A DNA stretch of 64,000 bases, from positions 285,929 to 349,928 of the forward strand of contig NW_019775419.1 of the NCBI RefSeq assembly GCF_001039355.2, in the 5' to 3' direction. A program made the position numbers and the translations under genes. This stretch comes from Lingula anatina. Taxonomy: Eukaryota > Brachiopoda > Lingulata > Lingulida > Lingulidae. The notes under the pieces are model-generated. The model had not been told where the DNA came from. It ran no database searches and saw nothing but the letters and a program-made list of their open reading frames with translations. Below are positions 49,031-63,956 of this stretch, in pieces; position 1 is the stretch's first letter; each line of letters begins with the position of its first letter.

Positions 49031-49333
49031 CCCCCCTCTCCCAGGACATGCATAAAACTCAATGTCATTCAGAAGAGTGATGTAAAAACTTTTTTTAATA
49101 CAATGAAGTCTGGAGTAGCAAGGCAGTTCATCTTTTTTATTTGGTGAAAAGCTAAATGCTTACTTATGAGTCCAGTTGCAAATAGGGTTGGGTCTATTCA
49201 ACTTGACCACACCCATCTGGCTGGCTTCACATTATTAATGTATCCTGGAAATTGGTCTCAACTTTTAGATGAAAAGCTTGGTCCACTTCTGTGATGTTAA
49301 ATCCGTAGCCTGCCACTCAGGGACTGCCCATGG

Positions 49334-49492
49334 GGACTCTTGCTGAATGCAAACAGATTGATAGACTAAGAAGATGCCTATTGTTTTCAAGATACTTATA
49401 TAATCACCAGTTTTTCTGTAATGTACTCAACACCAGGAGACATGCTATCTTTTTTTATCTGATTGTGTTCAGCAAGAATCACCTTGGATTTA
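49334..49492. mobile_element. MITE, copy B of the 8201 family
   Basis: The left end GGACTCTTGCTGAATGCAAA is the imperfect inverse of the right end ...GTTCAGCAAGAATCACC. The interior shares TATAATCACCAGTTTTTCTG and ACACCAGGAG with 8201-8350. Confidence 0.65.
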
Positions 49493-50952
49493 GTACACAT
49501 TAATCAGGCCAATAAAATTTATTTTGAACAGTTCCTTATACAAAATAAGAACAAGGTGGAAAAATTAATCATGTCTTCCTTGTTATAGATCAAGTGCAAC
49601 ATTTTATTTAATTGAACAACTATTGATATTTGGATGGAGAGGGGTCAAAAAAGGCAAAAAATTTAGTCTAGAAGTTTAGACCAATTTTTGGGCCCCTGTT
49701 TTGTGATACAAGCCCTAGATTTAGCTCACCATATGAAGAAAATCATAAAGCTTGTTACGAGTTAAGTTGAACCAAGTTGATGGGAAGTGTGACATACTTC
49801 TAAATTGACCATGTATATGTACAGCATGTGACTCTAATATCTATATAACATTATTTATGACCTCTGGTCATGGTATGTGGAATATTTTTAAATTACACAC
49901 CTTGGTCAGCAGTGCCTAAGATATATAATAAGGGGGGCATCCTGTCAAATTGGATCTACTAGTATTTTTGAGAATGACAAGTATATCTGGAGGATGTAGT
50001 ATAAATAATTTTATTTGTCATTTCCACTCCAATGCCAACTCATTTGATCATCTTGACTTCAAAATTAAGTGTTATGGATACTCCTCCATTTGTCATTCAA
50101 TGCAATTCAATAAATTGATACAATTTGCCTACAGTATGTATGTGTGTATATATTCAAAAAGTTAATTAAATATGTGTTAGTCTGTTGATATTGCATCAAA
50201 GTTAATTTGAAAATGGTATAATTTAAAAAAAATTAGTAAAGTTATTAACTTAAAATATACAAGCTAGGATCCAACAAGTCAGTATTTTTCACATTTTACG
50301 TAGGCTTTACTTTTATCATTTTGATTGCCTGATCATAATTGCCTTATACTTTTGTAAATATGATAAAGGAAACAATTGGAAAAGACAATTATCTGAGGCA
50401 TTGGTTTTAGCATACTTAACATTATAATCTCTGTTAGAAATTTGAAATATACTTATGTGAAGCTGGATAAGATAAATGTGTAATCCTTAGTTCTAAGCAG
50501 TTTTGAAAAAGGTGGGGAAGAGTTTAACCAAAATGTACCTAATGTCAATAATTTGTTATGGATGTTTGTTGGCAGAAAATAATATACAGTGATCAATAAT
50601 ATTGATTGAAGAGCTGAGTATCATTTGCTGTCTAACATTCATCAGTACTTAGCGTTGTACACTAAATTATTAATGCTAATATTTCAAGAGGAAAAATGTT
50701 ATTAATGAACCAAATAGTCGCCCTGAGTTTCAGAGGACAGTGGAAATTTGCTTCTCTCCTATCAGCAGGCCTCTCCCAGTAGTAGAAGGGGAATCTCCAA
50801 TGCCTTTTAAAACGCAGGGTGCATGCAGCATGAGGTGATAAAAATTAAAGTATTTTCCCATGGTCTCTCCCCAAATAAAACATGCCCTAAGATCCTCCCC
50901 TTGCAGCACCATGTATACATGACCTCATTGTTATACATGTTACAAATTTCAG
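49493..50952. other. Upstream region of Rabin8-like gene, nothing recognised
   Basis: AT-rich sequence. The Rabin8-like first coding exon has an acceptor at 50952, so a non-coding first exon should lie somewhere to the left; I could not place it. Confidence 0.4.
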
Positions 50953-53900
50953 GTGTAGGCTTGGCGAGCTATGACTGACAGTGATTTGGCAGGCACCACC
51001 ACATTAAAAACTGCCATTGCAACGTCGGATGTAGCAGAGGGTTATAGTAGCAGAGGTAGTGGTGAAAGTGGTGAAAGTGGTGATAAAACAAAGGAGAACA
51101 ACAACCTGAAAGATCCCACCATGTTGAGCACCGGTTTTGTCCAAATGAAAACTTCAAAAGTGACTCAAAGGCCCCAGGGAGATGATAGGGAGATGGCTCC
51201 CAGTGACAGTGGTGTTAAAGACGCTTCTGTAGTCAAAGGGCAATCTTTGTCAAGTTTGCCTAAAGATGAAAGGAATAAGCAGACTGAAAACACGCCTTTA
51301 GTCATAGTGAATGGAGAACATGATAGAAGGTGAGTTCAAACTTTCAGCTGAAATTGGATACTTAATAGCATATTATATATGATTTATGCTTTAAGTCAGA
51401 TTTGAGGAGAAATGCATGACAAATATTTCACAATATTCTTTTATTACATCAGTAAGATGATATATTGTGTGAGTGATGGTTTCTTTATTACCTCAATTTT
51501 CCATTGTATCATACAAGGAAAGTCTGGAATTGCTCAGAGTCATGGGTATTTTAAAGGGCATGCATGACAAAATTTCCATAGTAGGCTGCTTTATTAATTT
51601 CAAATATTTGACATGGCAACTTTAATATGGCAAGCATTCTGTAAAGGAATCAATGACAATTGTTCTGTTGCATTCCTGACCAGAATTTTGCATCCAGGCA
51701 GTGTGATTTTGCAAAACTGCAAAGAAATTGGATGAAAATACAACCCTCATGTGATCATCTCATCAGTTTCAGCAGATGGTTAAATTGAGATGTATAGATT
51801 TTTTGTTCAGTTCTTATATACTTCCCTGGGCATGCAAAGGAGTCTACAAAATCCATACCAAGGTTGAGCAGTTGGTTATCCATTATTGATCTGCCGACCT
51901 GCCAACCCGAGTCATGGAGAAATCTGGAGACTAGCACACAAATCCCCGAGTATCACAATGCTAACGAGATAAGCCTTGAACTCTGCTGTGTATATGTGTA
52001 CATATATATGTGTATAGGAGGTTAAGTGTCCTTCATGCACATGAACTGACCATAAAATCATTACGGGGCAAAGGACGGATTATCTCTAAGTGGATGAGTT
52101 GATTATACAAAAGCCAGACTATCCTATGTAACATGAGGTCCCCGTAATCTCTCCCTTGGACCTAAATAGAGAAGGACAAGTAACGCGGCATCTTCCTTTG
52201 AAGCTATGTGCGTTCGGGTAAACATTCGCCTATTGTCTCACATAATCTGTTTTGATAGCTCCACGGGCGTCTGAACAGCTCATTATCAAGGTAGCACGCG
52301 CTGTGCTTCAGTGCATTTCTATTGTTTCTCTGCATTGATAACGCAATTTCTCGCAGTCCCTCGTGGTTGCTATGATACAGCATTGCCGCCATCTTGCAGT
52401 TGCGAGCACACAGGTTTCCGTCAACACGTGGAAATTTTTTTGAGGGGTTTTCGGCATTTTTCCCCATTACCTCATAAAAACGGGGTGTGAAATTAATCTC
52501 AGTTTGTCTTCAATACCTGCTGTCTTTCCCTGCCCGTGAGGTAGTCTCTGACAGGACAGGAATACGCACCCAACGACCGGAAATCTCATTCCTACATGTA
52601 GCTGTCACACCCCGGAAGATCAATCAAACTTACACAAGAACTGACTGCTGGTGAATCAGACAAATTAAAAATGGACCTTTTTAGCATGTTTGTGAAATTA
52701 TATATTACCATTAGAGGCCACTCATTTCGCAGACAGCTTAAAGAAAAGTACCAAGAATCTGTGTCTGCATCTACGAAAGAAAAAGGATTGAGAAGGTCTC
52801 TCAAAAGGAAGAGTAGTATTACAGCTTGAATTATTACCTAGATTTTCAACAAACAGACAGTATGATCTTGTGCATTAATAACATTTGGGTTTTTTCACTT
52901 AGCAATTAAGATCTTAATTAGAAATTTCTTCTAGGTTTACATTAATTTTAATTAGTTATTTAAAAGTCAGATTTGTCGTATTAGTTTGGTAGAAAATAAT
53001 ACACCAGGGCGTACCAAAAAATGGTTTTCTGTTTTCAGTAACTGAAAAGCAGTCATAATTCAAGAACTTATTATAAGTATTTATAATATTTGGTTTTTCA
53101 GTCAGCAAATATCTTTCATTTATATTTCGTTTTATTTTTCATTAAAAGTTACCCGTTTACAATATGAGATTAATTTCACCAATACTGACCTTATGGTAAT
53201 AAAAAATGCATATATTTGACATAAAAAATCTTCTTTTTATTTCTTTTCACTTCCTTTTTTTTACACAACTTAATATATTGTAATAATAAAAGATTTGACA
53301 AATAAGACGCATATCACTGCAAGAGGGTCAAAGTCTAATGTGAGTATGAATTTTATCAGGATCAGATTTTTTTAAACCTGTAGCTAGTGTATTCCGNACG
53401 GTGTTGATGCCACCTTTATCTAAACCTTACGTAAAAAATACCAGACCTAAAACGATGTCGGCGAGTCGAATAAATCGGAGAGGAATTGCGTCATTTTAAC
53501 TCAAAACACGATTTGAGGTTAAATTATTGCCGCATCTAAGGCTAATTCTTTACATAGAGGTAAAATTTCGAGACTAGAAATATTTTTTCTATCGGATCAT
53601 AGCTAAAGACAAGTATTCGACACTGCAGTTGTACAATTTCAAACACTCATTTTACGGCAACAAACACGATTGCCTTCACCATATTGGCCATTTTGAATTC
53701 CTCCATGAACAAACATACCTTATTCTCATCTAGCATCCAAAATAGCAAAAGAAATTGTACTTACATTTTATCTCTATAAGTGTCTTGACTCATCCACCCG
53801 AACGTTTTCCTCGCGTTATCACCAGCTACCTGTCCAAATGACACAAAAAGTCATCAACAGCCGCGATATGCTCGCTACCTGTACGGGAGGTCACGTGATC

Positions 53901-56900
53901 CGAACGCACATCGTTTCGCGAAGAGCTCGCGCTAAGCCGATTATCCTTTGATCTTTCTCCGCGTTACTTGTCCTTCTCTATTTAGGTCCAAGTCTCTCCT
54001 GATCATTTTAGTTAATGATAAAATTAAAAAAAGATTCATTATAAGAAACCATCATGTAAAGAGCTGTCACTCAAGTACTGCTGTAAATACAAGCCCGTAT
54101 TAATAAGTTTCTTTGTATGAGAACAGATTTTGAGCATCAACAGGTCTTTGACACCATTTGACAGACACAAAGTGAGCCCTTAAAAAGAACTCTGCCATAG
54201 TAATGCACTATTTGTATGATACCCACTAGAAGCTACATTGTATTGTTAGTAAATGAAAAACCTACAAGTTTTTTTTTCTCACTTGAAAAGTTTCAGGTAA
54301 CAAGAATGCAAAAAATGCCCTTTGCGCTTTGATTTCAGCGTATGTTTCCATTGTTGTCCTAGAAAAACATGTCCTGGAAGGATGAAATTTCTCAATTTAA
54401 ATAAGAGAAGGTCAAAAGTTGGTGCAGATGGAAACATTGTCACGGTGCTATGCTAAAAAGTTACCTGTTAAAATAAAAAAAGGGGAATGTTTTTAAACAT
54501 ATATTTTTCACAAAGAGTCCATCTGTTGCATCGAAAATGAGTGGTAATTAAAAACCGTATGAATTATTTGGACCCCTTTGTTAAAGTCCTGCTAATATTG
54601 ATCAGCATTGTTAAGCATAATAAGTACCAGCAGTTTAGCACCGCATTCTAGATCATTCTAGCCGTAGTGTAACCATTAATTCACATTGTAAACCTTTTCG
54701 CCCTTCACCCTTTAAGTCAAATCAAGAATGCATCTATTTTTGATTCTTTTTCACACTTGTACAAAATGTACCTTCACACTGATAGTGATATGATTTTATG
54801 TTGTAACCACACAAGAACACTTGATTGTGGTTATAATATTTGATCATAATTGATTGTTTAACCATATCCTGGATATTATACACTCTATGTACAAACAAAA
54901 TTCAATCAAAATCAATATTCATTTGAATAAATTTATCCTGAAATTTCAATTTTGTTAAAAATATCTGATCTTCAGCCATCTGAAATCTATTATTCAGGTC
55001 CTTTAAGTCCTCCATTCAGCACAGTAATCGCATTAGTGCTGACTATGAATGTAACATCAGCTTATTATGAACCATGAGTGTAATAAGACTGAATCCATAC
55101 AAGTACATTGTATGAGAACAGAGCCCCCTTAAAACTTACTCATTATTTTCTCTCCTATCAGTAACTGCAGGTGAGACTGGTCCACACCTGCTTTCTTTTG
55201 AAAAGAATTGATGGCATGAAATAAAAGACGTTACTCTGAATCTATACATAGATATGTTGTTACATGAAAACATAAAAGAACAGATCCAACTGTCACGTTT
55301 CAAAGTTGAGAAGGGACAAAATCAGGTTCGAACACGGGTTTGTACAAGGTAAATTGTAAGAGTACTAATTGCTTTTTATTTTGTTGTTTGTTTTGATAGG
55401 TATGTGGAGAAAATTTAGAAATGTAATCTTACTTGGCTTGATTGGCTTGTTTGTTTGTGGATTTAAAAAAAAAGTCCCTTTAAATGTAGCAGTTCTGTTT
55501 TTGATAGTTTGTTATTTGGTTAAAATCAGTTACAAGTTACGCTCACAGTTGCAGGCAATTGAATGAAGTTTTATTTTACTGCTTGTCATTGGCTCCAATT
55601 TCGGCTAAAAGATATACCCTCCTTCACAAGGCATTAGAAATGTTTCAATTTAAGAAGGGACCTAGTGTGCTATTGTTATTCGCATTTTTTCCTTTCCATC
55701 CCCCCCCCCCCCCCCACAAGTAATGTGTGCCATCTAACCAGAGTTATGACAGGGCACATAAAGTCACTATTGATTTGTTATTGTGGCTTTAAAGGGGACA
55801 TAGTTTCACCCGAGTCCACCTTGCCAAAAATAATGCCTACGATCAACAGAACAAACATATTTTGCCCAATAGTATTGATATAAAGTCTTACAGTTAACCA
55901 GGATTTCTAAAGAGAATCAACAAGTCTTTAAAGACAAAGAACTTTTATGTGTACTGCTAAGGTATTGTCTATGTTCAACTTAACCTGGTATTTCTATGGT
56001 ATTTTAGCATGTCTCTTCGAGACAAAGGAGTTTAAGCTATAAATGTTCAACCACATTATTGTGCGATCTCAGACTTAAGTTCTTAGGCAAAGGTAAGAGT
56101 CTAGAGACCAGAATAGTTCATGACAGTTCTGTTAAAATGATTTATTTAAATGAATTTATTAAGCTGATGCAGAAAGTTATGCAGTTAAATGTAACTTTGA
56201 TTTAATTTCCCCAACGGTATAATTGAATAGACATTTTTTACTTCAGTTAGATAAGAGATATTGTGTAATCCGATCATAGTGATGAATTGGAAAGAACAAC
56301 AGAGAAAGAGCTGAAGAAGCACATTCTATTGCTTTGACAATATTGCCATTGTAATTACATTAACAACATCAATCATTCTATGTAGAAGGTCAACTGGAGT
56401 GATATATGAATGAGCCAGTCTGTTGCCTGCACCTGCACCAAAACAGTAGTCCTTGTTGTTAAGACCATTTTATGTAGTAGCTAGGGTAAGAGTTCGCTAA
56501 TATAGAGAAGGCAAATACTTGACTGTCCTAAAAGCAGGGAAATGCATTTTGTCAGTGACAAATTGCCTTCTAATTGTCTTAAATTACCAAGTAAAGAAAT
56601 TCACCTTCATTCAGACTGATTGCATTCAAATTTAATTTAACTTTCAGAGTGAAAATGTTTTAAGATTATCTTGTGTTTTCCCCTATCTGCCTTTTATGAG
56701 AAAAAAATTCAGGAAGTACAGATATAAGTTTGCTCATCAGGAAGTATTTCATTAAGCATCATAAAAGCTTGTTTTTGCAGTTTGGCCCAAGATGAAAAAT
56801 AAACCCCCTTGGTATCCAATTATGCTGTTTTTGTGGACTAGGAAGTTTCTGCGCCTCATGGCGGGTGTCAGAGTTCACATTAACAAGTGGGGATATCACC

Positions 56901-59900
56901 AGTGTGGTAAATATAAATGTAGCAGCTGAATTTGAGTACCAGTCCGTCTCATTGTACATAGATTCCTGTCTCTTTGGTTTACTGGGCTTTTTAGACAGTG
57001 ACAGGACTTTTTGTAAAAAAAAAAAAGGAGGATCTCAAAGTTCTTCTGTACAGTAGGTATATACTGTTCTTTTATTAATGTTTCATTGAACTGATGTAAA
57101 AAGCTATGTTACCTCTATTAGTCGGGTCCCAATATTCAAACTAATGTGTATTTACAATCATAGTTGTTGAATGTGGCTAGATAAAGTTTTGACAGTGGTC
57201 AGTGTTAATAGGTTGAACATGTTTCAGTTGTATCTATCACATCTTATCACATGGTTAATGGTATTAGTATAGAGCCTGTATGAATATAAATATTGTATAT
57301 CAAAACTGGGCATTTTGGCCTTTTAAAATTTTATGATGACAGTTAATAGACCAAACTGACTTGCACAGGATTTAAGTTACATCTGTGAAAAACGTATTAT
57401 AATGTATTAGTTTCTGAGAATTTTGATCTTTTTCATAAGTATTTTAAGTTTTGACAAATGCATCATTAACATTATCAGCAACTCAAACTGACAAGCTTGA
57501 AAAGACGTGCTTTTGAGTCAGGATGTAAGATCTGACAAAGATCCTGTTTTTAGGACAATAAACAACAAAAAATTAGTTCTTTATCTGGTTCTTTTTACTA
57601 TTTTTGTTAGGTAGAGTGGGGAGGTACTTGCCATATACATTGAATCTTCACCTAAGTCAGTGCTTGAATGTATAAGAGTCATCAAAATAAAGAGATGCAG
57701 GTATTTTATGAAGTACATTCTAAGTTCAAGAATGCATAACCTTGTATTGTTATGTTAATCTCCTTGCACTTCATGTCAAGCATGCAGGTTATGGCAGTTG
57801 AATTCATGCTTTGTTACTTGTAAAAATGAATATGACTTTGGATGAAAACCAAAATTTTCACATGATAATTTTCTCACAAATGTGCTTGTTAAAGATGATC
57901 TGATTTGAAGAAAAAAAGACATCAGAACTTCAATTTGTAATATGTAAACAAATAGAAATTGACTTAATCAGGTAAAATTGGACAGGCATTTATTTGAGTT
58001 TTGTGATTAATATACAAAAAAAGAAAGATTAAAAGTGCTTTGCTTAAGCCCCTTCAAATCCCCACTGGTTATAGCACAGATGGTACATTATTAAAAATTC
58101 ACCTGGCGTGCCAGCACAGGGGTATTCCCCACAGACACGTCAATTTCTCCGTCGTGATTAGTAATTTTCTCATGGAAGCCTGGGGCTCAGTCGTTCTTTT
58201 TCACCTGGTACCATGGTGAAGGAAACAATAAAAACAGGTATTATCAAAAGCCTCAGTCATAACTGTGACTGGACGCCCTAGCCACCAAACCTCGCGTGCA
58301 AAAAAACTGGTCTGGCTAAAGCCAGGGTGGGAAAAGTGGTAAGATAGCCATCAGTTGTTTTCATTCTTGAAATATTCACGTTCAGTTGTGGTCACTCGAT
58401 TAAATCTGTGGTTTTTTAAGGGGTCATTGCATTACAACCTTTCAGTCATATTCTGAACATTCCATAACAAATTTTAAATCTTAAGAACTGCACTATTTTT
58501 GAAAAATAAGGTACAGTAAAATTCATTAATGTCAGGGTAATGGATTGGTGAAGCCTGTCAAGCTTTACGCTAAATTATAGCAATTAGAGTTCAAAGTTTA
58601 TAGCTTGTCTGGAAGGTAGGGCGCAAAAGATAAGTGTTGGGTGCATCATCAAATTAGATTAGATGTGACAGGCGATATATATTTATATATATATTGCATG
58701 GAGGATAAGTCACCACTCATAGCTGGGTGTGAGTTAATAGACTGGATATATATTAAGTGTGGTCTGTTTTTGTGAGCATCAGTCCTATCACTGGGTAGTG
58801 AGTGGGAGACAGTTGGCAAAACAATTGACTGGTATCATGAGGGACTTTTTCAACATGTTGGGGCCGAAATTGGCCAACAATGTCAAGTCTTTGGCTGGAG
58901 TCATTATGATACCACGGTAAATGTAATTTGTTGATAGTGATTAATATAATCCAGCGTGTTATAAGATTTTTGATTAAACTCAAATTTAATATTTATTTAT
59001 TTATTTACTTATTTATTATTTATTTTTATTCATTTGAAAAAAATAATTATGGTAATGTCTTATTTGTCTTGCTATTTTTTGGATAGAGGTCACATAAAAA
59101 AGCAGGAATACAAACAGGAATACAGAGGTTCTCCTGTTTGGAACTATTTCAGCATAACAGTAGTTGTGCTGGTAATATAATTGAAATATTTAGAGTACTA
59201 CAGCTAGTGTTGAACTGTTTTTAATGCTGAGGGAAGTAGAGGTCAGCAGTGGAATTGGATGGGAACTGCCATCCTATACACCAGTGCACTACTAATGGAA
59301 GACCTTTACTTCTATGGCTACTGATGGCTCCCAATTACCATGCATCGATCTCATGAAAATCCAATTTTCCAAGAATATTATCTGAAATGAGTTATTCTAA
59401 TGCTATTGCAGTGAGTTGGAAGACACTGTGGAAGTGACCATGCGTGAGTTCAAAAGCGACACATACCCCCGCAGACGGAGAAGTGCATCCATGGCGGAGG
59501 TGAAAGAACAGGCCTATGGTCGACTGCAAGACGAACTCAACAAGGCTCAACAGGTACCGTTATTTCTCACTACATAAAATATCATGATTGACGTCTTACT
59601 TAATTGATCAAATACTGCATTGTGTTTTTGAACAGAAAACCTTGTTTTTACGTCTTTGCATGCTGTACTATTGGATTCTTGATTTGTGCTCCAGTACAAT
59701 GTATGTTTTTTAGTTGGTACTAGTACCCTAATGTGCTTTAACATGTAATATTACTAAGCATAGAGAATAATAATACTCCACATGCAACATGATTTATAAC
59801 TACATTTATAAGTCAGTTTTCAATATGTTACACATGTGCTGTGAATGCAAGACCAACTATTTGCATATATATTCAATGGTTATACACCATTTTTACAAAG

Positions 59901-62900
59901 AATCATTATCAGTATCATTCAAAGCGTATGCAACAATTTATTTGCAAAATGTGTTATTATTGTTCATCTAAATTTTTTTATATCTAATTTGAGGGTGTTG
60001 TCTGCAAAATGACTCCTCAACATTTCTGTCTGAAATCACATATATCACTATAGGAATTTAGTAACGACCAAGGAAGGGCTAATCTTCACATATATTTATG
60101 TTTGATTATATCTCCTGCTACTTTGAATATATCTTGTCATGAATAAAATGGATTTTAAAAGGAGTATTAACCTGAAAGAAAATGGCATGTAAAACATGAA
60201 CATTACCTTTTATAAACCATTTAATTTAAATATGGGTTTTGTAATTCCAAGGAACCCACAGTGTTAAGGCTAACCACAGTCAAAATCACTGCACCTCTGA
60301 GTTTCATTCTATCACCTTGAAAGAAAATAGATTTTTAAGATGAGACACGAGATTTCTCATTGGAAAAAGAAGACATATAAATGAACAACAAGATATATGT
60401 AGCCATTGGGTTCAGTACAAGTCTGTACCACAGCATGAATAAACAGAAAACAAGATAGATAAAAGGTCCTCTCATGCATACTAAATAACCTAATGGAAAA
60501 ATAACCATATAATTTAGAGAACCACAAGAGTTAGCCTGGCTTGGTACGGGCTTTTTTGGAAGGTGCATTGTGGTCTCAAATAATTAGGGGTTGAATGGTG
60601 ATTGTAGTGCTTTTGTCATAATTGTTATTTATTTTCAGGAGTTAAAACTTAAAGATGAGGAATGTGAAAAGCTTTTAGAGGTGCGAGATCAAATGGGAAG
60701 AGAATTAGAAGAACTTACTGCAAGTCTGTTTGAGGTAAAAACATTAATTTGATGAAAAGATGAGGAAAACTATTAAACATTTTATAAGCATGCAAATTAA
60801 ACTTATCAAGGATGCAGAGGAAATGAAATAAAACTCATTAAGAGTTGTTATTTTAAACGAACTGACTGAATAAAATCTTCCTTATTACACCGTTCTCAGA
60901 AATTCAGAATAGAATTTATTCTTTCCTTATAACTAAAGTACATTGCACACATGAAAATCCCATTGGCTTGAAAAAGGGCATTCCCCTAGAATATATTAAC
61001 ATTCACTCAAAGGCACAGACTGTTTTCATCACACTTCAGTATATGCTATGGTATCTTAATTACCGTCTGTGGCAATTGATCTCCATTAGTTGGTAATAAT
61101 AAATGATGGACTGCCTCTACCTTGTGATGCATCTGTACAGCCTTATGCATGTTTTTTACACAGCAATATTGCTTTTGTTGGGGTGGGGGCTATTTAGCCT
61201 TATTTCATATATGGTTTCATTTTGCTCTTTAAAAAGTCAATAATTATAATAACGAAAGGAAAGATGGACTTTCCACCCAAGAAGCAAAGAGTAAGTTAGA
61301 GAGTACAGAGGAGGCAATTTCTGCAGAAGAAATTTGTAGAACACTGAAACACTGAAAAGAATGCCTTCAACAAGTTAACAGCCTCTTTGAGGGAATTTTT
61401 TTTGCAGTACTCAAAACATACAATAGTAGGAGTCTTATTTACACTCACTGGTTGTGGGTTTGTTTAATAATGGCTATTTACATGGTCCAACAAATGTGAC
61501 AGATGACTTATTCATGCATTATTGGTACAGTGGATAATATTTTTTTGCTCAGTTTGATTAAGAACAGTCACATTGTGACATACGTTAGTGCAGTTTTGAA
61601 GAAATTCTTTAATTTGTTTTTTTTTTCTTTCTTCTTAATTTAGGAAGCAAACAATATGGTGCAGGACGCCAATATCAAACGGATGCATGCAGAAAAACTG
61701 CTGAAGGAAGCCAACACTAAGGTAAGGAAATGGGCTTTTAATGACTTTCTAGCTTTTTGGTTAAGTAAGAAGTGTTGGCAAAATGTGATGTGAATCATGA
61801 AAGGGATCATAAAATTTACATGACACAATTTAACTTAAAATTTTATTTGACTTCAGTGGAAAAGTGGTTAAAATGGGTCACACTAATCTACTTCATATCA
61901 AAGCTTCAAATAAAGTTGCCATTTCTTCTTTTCCTTTTAGCAAATAAATTTTCTCTTTGAATAAAGCAAAGCACTTGTAAACACTTCTAGTGCAATAAAA
62001 GTTGAAAAAGTATGACAGGTTTTATTTATAATGTATATTTTGTGAACAGATAGAGGTTTTACAAGCAGAGGTCGTGGCCCTGAAAGCCTTAGTGATCACA
62101 TCCACCCCCAGTATGCCAAATAAACACCTTCATCCTCAGCTGGAGCATGAAAAGAAAAAGAAAGAGGGCAGTGCTTCACCCAAGCTTAGTTTTATCAAAG
62201 GACACAGGAGGTATGTGTGTATTTAGCATAAAATCTGCTGTTCTATTTATTTTGTCATTATCTTTTATTTGAAAAAATTGTAATGGAATCATTGATTTTG
62301 AGCAGATGTGATTTGAGAAAAAAATGATGCTGGAATTGAGCTGTGAGAATATCTGTTGGTACATATAAAATGTTACTTTTGAAAGAAATAATAATGGAAT
62401 CGTGAGCTTGTGACGACACTGTGGGTTGAACAGTGCAACCATGATTATGTGAATTCAGCATGGCCTTTTCTCAAAGCTCAAGATCTGAAAAGAAAAATAA
62501 ATTGTGTTTCTTGTTGTGGTGTTATCATTTACTTTTTCTTTTGTATTTTAGGTCTACAAGTCATCATGACATCAAAGCAGTAGCTGTGGAGCCTGTGAAA
62601 TCTGAGGAAATACAGAAAAAGGAGGTAAATAACTTTTTTTGAGAGAGAGAGAGAATGCAAAGGCAGAAAAAATAGACTCGTATTCTTATGTTTTCTGTTC
62701 CAGCAAGGCAGAGATATTTTACTTCTATAACTTGCATTTTTGGTACATGCATTAACATCTTGAATTGAAATAGACTGCGTGTTCAGTTGAAAGAATCCAA
62801 AATGAATTATATATAAATTTACATGTATTTCAGGCTGACCCAATCTTCCTGCACGAATTCAGAGAATGGAAAAAGGATCCCAATCACAATAATTCTAATG

Positions 62901-63956
62901 CATTTATCACAAGAGTAGAACAAGAAGATGTCATTCCATGTTTATGCTTTACAAATAAAGAAGTAAGTCCTTATCTACTCAATTTCCTTTTTTTTTTCTA
63001 CACTAAAGATATTACTTATGAATTGTGTAAATGAGCTCCTTACCATTGGTTAATTATTTAAGAGGTCTATTTTCAAAGGTTATTAACATATCTAATGTCA
63101 ACAGTGACGCAAGTGAATCACCTACAAGTTCTGATGTTACACCGATTTGCAATAACATTGGCTTAATAAGAAGACATTTCTGAGCATTATCATTGTTATA
63201 ATTTCCTGCCCAACAAATTGCAGACTTGAAAACAAATATCTGATTTGCAAGTACTGATAATTTAATCAATCCAGTGAATGCATACATGCAAGACAGATTG
63301 ATCTGTCCGTAGAATATCAAGACGCATTTGTCACACTAAACTGGTGCTGGCATTGTATGCATGATAAAATCAAGTCTTGCTGATAGAATATGGATGTTTT
63401 CCATCCTTTGTGCTTGCATTCATTTGCGAAGGCACATGCTCTATCTTGAATAAACAAGACCGAAGTGCAGTGTTGTTTTGTTGGAAAAGTGCACTGATAT
63501 AGTAGTTTTCTTTATCCCACTGTTTGTAACCCATATATGTCAGTTATTTAAATACTTACTTTTACACAGTTTAGAGTACTTCAGTCTGGTACAAAACATG
63601 ACAAAAAGAAAGTTGCTTTAACGTAATCTTTCCCAGACCTAAATAGGGATTGTATCTTGGTTTTTATCAGAAAAGAAATGTATATCCTAACCTCAATATT
63701 GAATTACTGTAACATTTGTTTTTACAGTGTTTTTATCATATGAATATCATTTCTGTTTGCCCTTACCAAAACAAAATATTTTTTCCATACACCCAAAGCA
63801 TGTGGCATTTGATTTTCCCCCTGGGCCAATGCTCTTATCAAACGAATATATTTCACCATTTCAGCTTTCCTCCAGAGTCCTTGCCACAGTTCAGAACAAC
63901 TCCTTAACTATTGAGCCCATTCCAGGAAATGTCCAGGGAAATGGAAATATCCCAAA
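50953..63956 (+). CDS. RAB3IP: Rabin8 / RAB3IP-like Rab guanine-nucleotide exchange factor, 3' end beyond window
   Basis: Exons: 50953-51329 (ATG 50971), 59412-59553, 60639-60734, 61644-61721, 62050-62210, 62552-62624, 62834-62962, 63865-63956, all in frame, 376 residues so far. Residues 1-119 are a polar, low-complexity N-tail. RRRRSAS at 140-146 is a basophilic kinase-like site. A Sec2-type coiled coil runs from about 155 to 246 ([58 protein letters not shown]). The conserved [15 protein letters not shown] and [12 protein letters not shown] segments follow. Family members activate Rab8 at membranes in exocytosis and cilium formation. RAB3IP and RAB3IL1 are not separable here. The sequence AAAGTAA at the last exon is read as a donor, not a stop, because the family continues well beyond this point. 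Confidence 0.9.
51330..59411 (+). other. RAB3IP: 8.1-kb first coding intron of the Rabin8-like gene
   Basis: It contains the 1.84-kb transposon at 52155-53992, a poly-C run (about 55697-55716) and an (ATTT)n tract (about 58988-59030). No further exon was recognised, though an alternative first exon could be hidden here. Confidence 0.6.
52155..53992. mobile_element. 1.84-kb TIR transposon, target duplication TCTCTCC
   Basis: The left end CTTGGACCTAAATAGAGAAG continues as GACAAGTAACGCGG (34 bp). The right end at 53959-53992 is its exact or nearly exact inverse. TCTCTCC flanks both sides (52148-52154 and 53993-53999). The interior has a minus-strand frame of 87 codons (52467-52204) with no recognised transposase. 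An N is at 53397. Class and superfamily are unresolved. Confidence 0.85.
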
